Part shown: positions 50,101 to 62,100 of the stretch, piece by piece
Layout: each line of letters begins with the position of its first letter
Numbering within the stretch: the stretch's first letter is position 1
Assembly: GCF_050908995.1 (NCBI RefSeq)
Contig: NC_135121.1
Span: 3,038,001 to 3,102,000, forward strand
Source of the DNA: Andrena cerasifolii
Taxonomy: Eukaryota; Arthropoda; Insecta; Hymenoptera; Andrenidae
DNA length: 64,000 nucleotides
Direction: 5' to 3'
Made by a program: the position numbers and the translations under genes
The notes under the pieces: generated by a model
The model's database searches: none
The model's input: the letters and a program-made list of their open reading frames with translations, nothing else
Told to the model about the DNA's origin: nothing

Positions 50101-53100
50101 TGGTCGCATCGACCAACGAGGTGCCTTGATTCCAATGCACGCGTTCACACAACGAGCGACTTTGTTGGCGACCAGACACCTGCAAGCAACGAAATGAGTT
50201 TCGATACGCAGAAATTTATTTTGTAAATTGAATCTCGAAAGGCAATTTGAGACTTGTCATATAATGAATACTCCAATCGTGACATTTAAAAAAACAATAA
50301 GAAGAAATGGTGCATTTATTTGAGAATGAGAAAACCAGTAAACATTCCTTTTTGGCAGCGTTCTTCGAATGTAGGATGCACCCAATATCGCCTCTTCTTT
50401 TTCTTTTTTTAAAATGTATTTCATAATTACAACAATTTCCTCGACGTCCAATCTGTTCAGCGCTGTCTACGAAACGGATAGGTATCGAATTGTTCGGTCT
50501 GGTCGCTTTGTTTGGTTGCCCAATTTCTGGTCTCTCGGCGACCAAGATGCCGGCGACTGGTCGCAAGTGCGTAACGGGGCTAATACCATATGAAACCACC
50601 TTGTTTTGAAATAACCTTATGTACTTTATTTGGCATTGGGTTAACCAGATTCTGCATGTATTTTTCTGTAATTTTGTTCCAACAATCGGTAACCGCACAT
50701 TTTAAGTCGGTAACATTAGCAAATTGACGGCCATTTTGGTATACTCTTCGTGATAATATACCCCACAGATACTCTATGGGGTTTAAATCAGGAGAGTATG
50801 GCGGCCTAGTCATTACCAATATTTGTTTACTTATGGACCACAGTTGATAATGCATTGATACTCTATCATTAAAGTCATCTAAAAATGTTAATAAATTGTT
50901 CTCGAGCATAATTTGATAGTCTCTAGCCTTCATTCATCCGGAAATAAAAGCTAAATGTGCTTTAGCCGTCGCGCAAAATGCACCCCACACCATTATACTT
51001 GCACCACCTTGTTGGCGTTTCGAAAAAATAAGTACCTCTTTTCGAATGTCGTGCCAGTAACATTTCCAACCATCTGGCCCATCTAAATTAAATTTTTTCT
51101 CATCGCTCCAAATGATATTCTTCCAGTCAGCCGTCCATGTCATGTGTAATCGGACCCATTTCATCCGTTTGTCGTATTTACCTTATTTACAGGTGGCTGC
51201 TTTTTCATCTTCTTGCATTCTAACTGGCCTGATGACGTAATTAATCTATGAACGGTGGATTTTGCTATTCCAATTCCTGATAAAGCCGCTACTGCACGAA
51301 AACTTGTCGCAGAATTACTCATTTCTCGCAAAATTCTTTTTTTTTTGTGAGTCTTTAGTGTAGAGAGGCGTCCTTTTGATTTCTTTTTACCATAATTTTC
51401 ATTCAATAATTTAAAATTAGAAATAACGTGTCGGGGACGTTTCATTCTCTTTGCAATTTCTCTAATTGACATGTTGGCTTTAAGCAATTTGTCCTTTTTC
51501 TAAATCGTTAACCATTTTTCCTCTTCGCATACTGGCAACGTGTATTTTACGCTAATACGTTTCAACTGTCTGTCAATTCAAAACATTTGAACTGATTGTT
51601 TCACCATTGTTGCCAATACGATAGAGCTAACCAAACATTGTGTGCCAATATCGTAGCACTATTAGTTGGCTCTATCATTTTGGGACCTAGTTCTGTTTTG
51701 TTTTTAATTTTGATGCCGGAAATTTTTTTGTTTTGTGTTATTTGTGCAAAAATACATATTACATAAACGTACTGTTATAATTTCGGCTTGGCATAACAAG
51801 AATTTAATGTGATAGTACAGTAAAGGAAACAGAACATTAAACAAGAACAGAAGTAGCCGAATACAATCTCTAAGGCGCGAGAAAAGTGTTGATGCGTCTG
51901 CACGTAATGGAGTCTAGCTATCGAATGACAGCTTGACAGGCGATCGATCCGATTACGTTCTTCTCGCTATCCTCTTGTTCCTGTCGCGAGGAGTTACATC
52001 CAAAGGGTGCTCGCAACAATACGAATAAAGTGGTATTGTAATTTTTTTCTAACCTAACCCGAACTTTTAGAACTGTTAATTTCTAAGGTGGCTCTCTCAT
52101 TCTGGGACGCACCTTAGAGATTTTCTGAAAAAACGTCGGAATTATCCGAGAATCCCAGAATGTTTACTTTGAAAATAAATTGAGATGAATATTTTGCTTT
52201 GTAAAGGCTCCCCCAAAATAACGTAAATAATAGGGCTCTGACCTGCCTAATGGGCGCAGAGGCAGTTTTCTCGCGTAGAAGGAGCGCAAGATTGCTCTCG
52301 ACCTATTAGCTCTACGTCGGACAGAGGCTGGTAATGGTACAGTAGTGGCGATGGCCGACACTGACACACCTCGGGGTTATCAAAAAGCGAGTGTCTTGGT
52401 TTGCTGCGTGAAGCGGTATAGCTATCATGCACAAGAGCTCCTGATTCCGCTCGCCGTAGCCTTTATATCGGGAGGCCGTACATGTTCGCCCGCGAGAACA
52501 GTCGCAGGGCGGCAGCCGCCTGGTGGCCGCGGAGCGAACTCAGTCGATTATTACGGCGCCGCACGTTCGCGCGGCGCGTGACAAAGTGGCTTCGTCACAA
52601 AATGAAAACGGGTACGAGACCAGTCGACATTGTTTTCAAACCTTATTCCAGTAATCTGGGGTGCGAGTAGTAAACCGATCATAAAAGCAAAGGGCGCGCC
52701 TCGATTACCTGGGTCGGAAAATTCCCCATAGCTCTTTGCAACGTTAATTTGAAAGAGACCATCCTAAAATTCTCGAAGCTCGGGCATCACTGCAGTCCAG
52801 CGGTCGCTGGTAGCTCTCCGAACGTGGGGCCAGTGCACGGTTGTAGTGGAATGCGTCCGTGAGGTGCTGTTGCCATTTTACCTGTTCGCACCGGCGTAGT
52901 TTGCAGTCTTAACGGATGACCCTATATAACCGTAACTTTTACTTGAAGAACATAACTAAGTAGATTAAACTCTGCTTATTACATATGAAAACTTATTATA
53001 ATACTAAAATAATACTTTGAACACCATGTGCACACGTTCGCTACCATAAACCTTCTAGAACATTCCGTTACCAGCGCGCCACACACGCGCACACTAATGA

Positions 53101-56100
53101 CTACCCACGTAACGGGCGCTAGATTCAAAATTTGTGTGGAAATGGCTATATATATTTTTAACATAAATAATACACTCCTCAAAATAATGAAGGGCACTTT
53201 CTAGTCAAATAGCACGAAAACATAGGTGACTTTTATGATTTTGCCTAGAAAAAAGTATATAATGTAAGGGTCTAAAAGTTTTTGCACTGTATTCTACTAC
53301 AAGTGTAGAACATAACAAAAAATTATTTCATTTTTTCCTACTCCTGCCTCTGATATACACGGCATGCTGCATCGTTGTAAAAAGGAAATTCCTTAATTAC
53401 ACATGCGTGGCTATCGCGCGATGTTCTAGCATTGTTAAGAAACAATTATACGATGATTGTCATATGTTTAAACGATAGGGTCCCGAAAAAGTTTTTCTTT
53501 CGAAGTGTCCGTAAAAGAAATTGAGGGTATGAAAATTCACAATAGAGGGTAGCGCGGGAGCGAGTGTAATTACGAATAAAATCCCGTTTGGATTTCCCGA
53601 TTCGGTCAAGAATTGTATTTTTTACGTGAAAACGTAGATAGAGTTTGACGCCAAGCGTGTTCTGTATTGAAAACAAAAGGTGTTTTATCTTTAAATATGT
53701 GTTGTATTGTGTGGAGTAGTCAGATTTTCTCCTAAACCCTTAGTTTTTGAAATATATAGAAAAATATCTGCAAAAATTTGTGCATTTCGGGTGTTCTTTT
53801 CCCTTTGATCGTTGTTTAAATATATTTAAAAGTTTATAATTCAATAATAACTTATATCGTTGTGCTCACGAGGGTTCATAAAATAATTTGACATAAAAAG
53901 CAACCGAATAACTATTACTGTTTGAACACAAAAGATGTTCAAAGGTGAAAATTTGTATTTTTTTTTTTCAAAGTCGAATTTCACGAAAACTGAGAGTGAT
54001 GGCGACAAACGGTTTGCGGATTCGTTTTCAACGCACAAAAATCTATAAGACACAGCTATTGAATGTTACAGAACAGACAAAATGTTAAACTTTGTTGGGC
54101 AGTGTTATACCTGCGCCACAACCCATCTTTAAATAAACACCTATTGTAAGCCCGTCACACTTAACTGCCTGTAAAATCTGTACCCTTAGGAATTTCGTTC
54201 TAAAATTTTACCTGGTCGTTCTTACAAAAAGAGTATCCCAGGTGGTCGCCTGCGATTGCTTTGGTTTTTGGATATGTATTAAAGGACCGAAAAATAAGAA
54301 ACAGGTGTCTTTTCATTTTAGCCTGTCTGCATGTTTGGGGGGTGAAACCACCCCTCAAATTTCATGAGAATAGGTAGTGCTCGCCTTCGATTGCTTTGGT
54401 TTTTGACCGAAGCAATCGGAGACGAACATCTGAAAATTCTATAACTTTGAGGGGTGGTTTCACCCCTCAAACAGGCAAACAGGTCAAAATAAAAAGACAC
54501 CTGTTTCTTATTTTTCGGTTCTCTAAAACATATCCTAAAATTAAAGCAATCGGAGGCGGACACCTGACTTGGGATACTCTCCTTGTTAGACGCGTTAAAA
54601 AAAATCAATATTATTCATAAATAATGCGCTACAGTGGTCTTTCATGATCGTATGACACGAACTCTTATGAAATGATAGGACTATCTTAGAGTTTCACAAT
54701 GAGTCGGGGAACTCTTTGCGATTCTGGACACCGGATCTGAGCCGAGCGTGCGATAACAGAGCGCATACTACTGCAGTTCCCCTCACACCCATGGTGTGGT
54801 TAGCACAGTAACAGTTCCGCGCTCGGTTGTTACCCGAGTCCCAGAACCTAACGAGGTCTTCGACTCCTGACTGGCCAGGTCTGCTATACTACTTAGTCGA
54901 TGACCCCACATGCAAAACTCATACTATGTCATATACTTTTATTCAATCCCTTCTTGTATTTCTTAATATCAGGTCAGTAAAGATATAAGTGACAACGACT
55001 TTCCCGAGAGATCAATGAAAAGTGCAAGAAATTATTGTAGAAATCCAACAGGGGATGTTAGAGGTCCATGGTGTTATACTGTAGATCCTTCACTTATAGA
55101 CGATAAATGTGATGTGCCACTCTGCAATTTTCGAGGTAAATATATCATTGTCTAGTGACACAATACTTTTATAGTATTTCATGAACTTCAAAAATCAGAG
55201 CGTTCCGCGAGGGTCGCAGTTTATGACGGTATTGCCTCGCGGGTGGCGGCGGTGGATAATACCGCCCGCCGAAAGAACAATATACGGATTAACTCGGAGC
55301 GAAGAAAGTCGAAATCTATGAAAAAAAAAACGGTACGGTGTCGATTGGCCCTTTCAACATTTGGCAGCCAAATGTTTCCCGACGAATGCTTCGAAAACAA
55401 GCAATTATCTAGTTGTAAACCGCCTATAAGACGGAACAGTTCCGCTTTTCTTTCAGTCTTGCATGGTATGCGAAGCGCGCGTTTACAGTGTGAAAGAACC
55501 TGTCACTTGGTAATTGGTAATAAGTACGTTGTGCAAAATATAGTGGAAATGGCGTCCACGTCGAGAAGAAAGGTGTTAGGTGCGCTGGTCTTTTTAAGAC
55601 GGCGTGGGAGGAAGCCTCCCTGTTTATAGGGTACAGAGGTGGTGCGAAATGTCTTGTGTGTTGCAAGACATTTACATGTGCGAAACAATTTAATTTGAAG
55701 CGGCACTATACTGTTTATAAACAATTCACACGTGAGAAACGTCTTAAAAAATCCAACTATTAAAAGAACTATCACTACAGGAGGAGGAAGACATGTCAGA
55801 CAAAGTAAGTTATTTTACAATCTACGGATCATTCTATCCAATATTTGCGCTCTGTTTCAAGGTATTATCTTGTGTATATAATAATTTTAAAACTGATGCA
55901 ATCCTTTCTTCAAATATGATCAATACTTACAATTTCTTGAATTGTAATGCAAAAAATAATATTCGAAACTCAACTTTTGATACTTAATTTGTTTGATGCT
56001 GTTCCCATCTCTAGATTGATTCGAAAAACTACCAGTCGATTTTTTAAAAAAATTTTCCTGTAAGTAAGAGAAGAGTTTTAAAAAGATAAGGCGACTTTGG

Positions 56101-59100
56101 AAATCTTATTAAAAAAATAAAGTTTATAGCAATGCAGCCGCGTTAAGTAATTCCGAAATCGCTCCGTCTTTTTGAAAAGTTTAATGTACATTGTACAGAG
56201 AGAATTTCAAAGGATTGATTGATACTTTCTCCAAGTGAATCCAAGTGTGGTTACAATGCCCAATTGAAGATTAGAAGTTTACCTTCTATTATTATTGTTT
56301 GTATTACAAATAAAAGGGGTTGTAAATAACTATAAACACAGGATAGTATTTTGAAGCAGACAACAAACATTGAGAGCTAAACAATGCAGTGTTGATCAAT
56401 TTAACGTGGAATAACCCCTGCCTTACTTTGCTTTAACAGTTTTTTTTTCGATTATCAATCATTGTTTTAAGATCCATTATAGTAATTCATTGTTTTGACC
56501 GTAGGAAAACACTTCCATTAGTAATACTGCCACGAGTATGGAAGGAATTAAAGCCTCTCATAAAAACGCGCTGGAAATTGCGAGAACATCCCACCCTTAT
56601 ACAGATGGGGAATTTGTTAAAAATTATTGTCGACAGCCGAAGGGAATGCGGAGGACCCAGAAAAATATGAAGCAATGAAGTAGCGCACTGCTATTATAAA
56701 ATTGTATTTGTTAAGAACAATTGCAAAATCAATGGTAAAAAGTTGTCTTCTTTAACTAAAATAATTTGTATTAGGTACTCTTATGTCTCCACTGTAAGCA
56801 CCGAAAGCACATTCTTATCAGTTTATTAGTTCAACAGTTATAATTTATTGAAAAAAACGTAAACACTATATTTCAAAGTATTATTAAGAATTTTTAAACA
56901 TTTGAAAAATCCTCCAAGGTAGGCTTGTATATCACTAAAAACTATAACATGTGTATCCAAGTGTCAGCCAAATCCGAACTGCTATTTCAAAGATTATTGG
57001 ATTTCTGCGGAGACTGACCTCGGTAACCTGAAACTACATTGTAACGCGTGTGTTACATAGTCCGCTAGCCGCCGCGCCGCGCTGCACTCTGTGATGCCAG
57101 ATCGGGGACGGGTTCCCTCGAGAATTTCCCCCACCTCGCGCATACTACGCCGAAGCAGCGTGTCCGTGAGCTCGGCGCTTCGGAGTCCAACTCACGGACA
57201 CGCAGCTCCGGCGTAGTGTGCGCGAGGTGGGGGAAATTCTCGAAGGAACCCGTCCCCGATCTGGCATCACAGGCTGGACTGCGTTCGGCACAGTGATGCC
57301 AGAATCGTAGGACGTGGGACAAATAGATACCCCCACTATGACCTACCATCGTCTCCCACTATGGCCTACCGTCGTCCCCCTCTTTCTTCCCATCGCACTG
57401 CACACAAGCATACGCTACTCCTGTCCGTGTGCTCGGCAGCCCAACAGACAGCTCACATGGACAAGAGTAGGGATATGCTTGTGTGAAGTGCGAGGGGAAG
57501 AAAATGGAGGACGACGGTAGACCATTGTGGGGGTAACCATTTGTCTCACGTCCCACGATTCTGGCATCATTGGTTCGGCGCTCGACGGTTCGAATAAACA
57601 CGCTGCCGAAAGTTATTCGAAGCCTTCGAATAAAAGTCGAATAAACTACGGATAATTATAAAAACCTTATTCGACGGTTCCAATAAAAGTTCCTCGAATA
57701 AAGAAATTATCCTTCGCTTTCGAATAAATTCTCTTCGAATAAAAAAATTCTCTTTCGCTGTCGAATAAATTTATTTATCCGTGGTGTTTCGAATAACGAT
57801 AAGTCGTGTTATTCGATGATTCCAATAACGAATAAAGATAAATCGTGCTATTCGATGATTCAAATAACGAATAAAGATAAAGTATCTTTTATTCGACACG
57901 TTATTTAAATAATTTTTTATCTATATAATGCCCATCTCTGGGTCTTGGGTACGTTTTTGTTGTGTTCTGTCTGTGCATTCGTCGTTTCTTACGCGCGGAC
58001 GAACACGACTTCCTTTAGTATCAGATGGTGCAGTTTTACTTAATTCAGTAGAATTCTGATCTTGGAATACATAATTCTTTTTAAGGCATACAGTATTGCT
58101 TGCGATGGATTATGTATTAATAAAATGTAAATTGTAACGGCGAAGCCCCGTGCGTAAGGCTCCAACAATGATAAGACATCCCCCTGAACGACCGATCAGT
58201 ATCAAGCTGATATCTCTTTCTAAATTGATCTCTGTTTTATAGATTTTAGGAGATTAATAAGAAGAATGCATTGAATAACTGTTCTATCCGATTCTCCTCT
58301 CTGTCGGTAAGGTAGGGAACGACATTCAAATGGTAAACAAAAATTTCGAGTCGTCAAAAATCCTTCTCGCAAACGTTATTTTTCTGCAAAATGAAGCTAT
58401 TTTCAAAATTTCAGCCCAATCGGGTTTGACCGGTTTTCAGAAGTACAGCGAAACTTTTTTTAAAATACTTAGGAAAAACCCTGTTTTACGAAACAACTGC
58501 GGGAATTTTAAAATGAGTCAACCTAACCTTAAAACTTATGTTCAAAAACTTTATTACCATAGATAACTATAGATAAATATCTATGTATGAAAAGTAAAAC
58601 GAGAGCGTCGAGAGCGGGAAATCTCTGATCCATTTGCATATATTAATCGCTTAGACGTTAAGCTGGGTTTACACGTGACGAGTGACTCGGCCGAGTCATC
58701 GGTCTGCTACTCAGCCGAGTGAAAATTTTCCCCGCTGGAATACTCGGCCGAGTACTAGAATATGCGTTCAGACTGGGTGAGTGCTCGGCCCAATGGGCTC
58801 ACTCGTCAGGTGTAAACTAAGCATTAGTGATTGGGACACTATAACGCATTTTCTATCTTTTGTCAAAACAGTGAAAATGCGTGATACTGACTTAAACATA
58901 ATTTTTTTAATTTGTTTTAATTGCTTTTTTACAGCGTCAATATGACGCATACAAATTGAGGTATGTTCGTGGCGCAGATAATTTCCCAGCTCATGCTTAT
59001 CTGAAACAAAAAATTCGAAAAAATTCTTAATCTGTATGAGTGTCGCTATGAATATAACAATTTGTGTTGGAAAGTAACAAAATGGCGCCGGTTTCAAAAA

Positions 59101-62100
59101 AGTTTGACGTAACACCCAAAAAGGATGTTTTCTCAGATGTTCCGCGAGAAAAATCTCGGTTCTTTTTTTAATAAAAATTGTTATTATTATTACAGCAAAA
59201 TATACTTTACAACTTTATTTAAAAAGTCTTTTAATGTTATCATTACCTGATTATAACGGTAACTGTCTCTTGGTAGCGTGGGTTATAATAGGGATTATTA
59301 GAACCTCTACGACCCTTATGTCGCTTGTAATCCGCTCCAACCGGGTTAACCGGCTCGCTGGCAGCATATGGGAACCGTTCTTGTGTGTTTAATACGGGTT
59401 CCTATAACTTATAGTAATCTTTCTTGGTTAACCGGATTATGCCTCGCGTTAGGCTCCCTTGTCGCTGCCACGTGCTCTGTCGCTCGTACTCAGCCGTCTC
59501 ACTTGACACGGTAGAGAATAAGGCAAGCCGAGTAGAGTACCCGTCTCGAAAAGAGCTCGACTCGCTCTCGAGGTGCTAGTACTCTTCGAGACAAAACTAT
59601 TTTTGATAGTCTTTCAATGTTAGTATTTTCATAATAACAATGTAGGGTGACAGTACCTAATATCGCCTAGCAAAAGTTAAATCGCTGTCAATTAAATAAT
59701 AATTGATATTTTTGCATGCAATTCATTTCAAAGTAAAGAGAAATTATTCGTATTTCATGTAGCATAAGTTAGAATCGTTGAAACCTATAAATTTTTAATT
59801 AGGAATTAAAAAATGTAAGACTTGCAAAAATTCGGTCCTGAAAAAAAATGTACCTAATATCGCCTACTCAAGAAATATTGATTAATTCATGTATATAGGA
59901 GTTTTTAAAGTCATTTCCACATGTGATTTTATTGTTTCTTGTTCTATAAGTGTTTTTTATTCATCTTTGATTTTATTTTTATTACAAAAATATAGAAATA
60001 GGATTATTAAAATATTTAATTTTTTACGTTCGGATGTACATATTGGACAAATAAAGTTTATTTCGGCTGCTCCGCATATTTCAAGACCCCGCCTGTAACA
60101 AACATTGCATCGAAACCATTGTTCTCCGGCAGGCGACATTGAGAACACGCATATTGCTAAAAGAAAAACACTATTTGCATTGCGAAAATTATTTGAATCG
60201 ATTTCATTCACAGAATTATTAGATTTTTACCTTCTCCGAATATGATGTAAAATTATGGAGATCCAATTAATTTCTACACTATTAAGATTCTCTAAAATAC
60301 TTCCTTTTCTGTAATTGTTGATCACATGACGCTGCAGTTACAGTATGTCTTCGGACAGAGGTTTAGGTACTAATTCAGTGCATAACCGATAAATTGTAGT
60401 GCTTACTTTGCGAGATGTAGCGAGTGGCGTTATTAGGAACATGGGCAATATTAGGTATGGTCACCCTAACTGCAAATTTAAATTTGTATATTTTCATTAA
60501 TCATGCGCAAACATATTTATGATTTACAAAAACTTATTTATGGTTAACTAGAATGTAAACTGTCAGGACCAGGAGCTGAGTATAGTGGTAGTAGGAGATT
60601 CAGCACATCCGGGAAAAAATGTAAACTATGGCATAAACGTTACAAGCTTGAAGATACGAAGGTGAGTGGAATACAATGTATCTTAAAATTCTTGACATCG
60701 TATTATTCTATTCGTTATAAAAAAGAACGGTAAATATTGCCAAGCGGGGACCCAGCCTCAATCATCTCGAGCGGAGTGAGCCAGAAGTGGTGGGGATAGC
60801 GCTGAACTTTTAACCTGTAGGGCTTACAACGGGATGTTCAGGCTTTGCAATTTCAGAAAATGTTGATACTTAGTGTACGTGAAAGTCCTAACAGAAACAA
60901 TAATTTCCCAAAGCAATAAGGCGCGCTTTTCAGCAAAATTCGAGAAAATCAACTTTGAAAAATTCCAAGTTCCCTTATGCTGCGTTTCCACCAAGGCGAT
61001 CACGAACAAAAACGTTTTCGTCTTTTCTTGCGAACATATTCACTAACACGCTGTTCGCCTCGGTGTAAACGCGAAATAACGGTGTTCGCTAACAAATGAC
61101 CCTACTAATAGCCGTGAAATCATCCGGATGCCCAAATCCATGAAACTTGGGCCTTGCTATCCCTTGTCATTGTGGCACTGCTCGTAAACAGACGACCGGA
61201 CGTGGGACAAATGCTTACCCCCACTATGATCTACCGTCATCTCCTACTACGACCTAACGTCGTCCCCCACTTTCTCCTCATCGCACTGCACACAAGCATA
61301 TGCTTACTCCTGTCCATGTGAGCTGTGTGTTGCGCTGCCGAGCAGAAACACGAAGCAAAAGAAACATCTTATGACTAAATATCTGCGTCGCATAACAGAC
61401 TTTCATTCTCTTTATCTTAGTTTTTCTGACGTGATATTGCGTGATTTTAGGAAGGAACCTTATATCTCCACTTCCTATATCCATCTCGTATGCCTGAATT
61501 ATATCGTCCCATCTAGCTACAAGGGTCTTATTGCCACTTTCCCATATTAATTTTTTTTTGTAATAAATTATTACGAATTCCCTTTATTAAATGGGGTGAA
61601 TCGTATATGGGAATAAGTTCCTGATCCCCCCCCCCCCTTGTTTCTACAACATAAAAAAATCATATACATGGAAAACCTAGTTTTTTATAATTGTTGATTA
61701 ATCTACGAATCCTCGATCTACTGGCCTGCTTACCCTATTTGGCTAAAATCCAAAACTAATTTTTCTAAAATGATGCGCGATATCAAAAAAAAAATTTCTA
61801 TATTTTCGACTTATTTTTTCATATAGAACACCCCTGAAATTGTCTCCCATTTGTAGCCGAAAAACCTGTAGGTATGTATATGTGGAGAACTCTGAGCTCA
61901 GTTTGATTTCAAAGCAAATATTGTATGACTTTCGGGCAATACTTTTCATACTTTCTAGAAAATGTCAACATGAAAATATGTGCATGGCAAAGGCATGGCG
62001 TGGGATGGAAATCTCACAGCATGCAACAACACTCCAACGCCACTGAAAGTGTTGAAAATGGTTCATCCATTTCGCTCTGGCAAGTACTTCCCAATGGCGA

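Larger units (their letters stand above)
49322..52114. mobile_element. Tc1-like transposon with IR/DR termini in kringle-gene intron 2
   Basis: AGGTGCGTCGCAGAATGATA at 49322 and its complement ending GACGCACCT at 52114 are flanked by TA. A second, inner copy of the same motif (TCCAAAAATGATAGGGCCAC at about 49912; complement near 51680) gives the double-repeat IR/DR structure known in some Tc1 elements. Two MITEs are nested inside (49360-49767 and 49984-50580), and a further ~230 bp is inserted near the right end. The transposase lies at 50580-51530. Confidence 0.85.
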
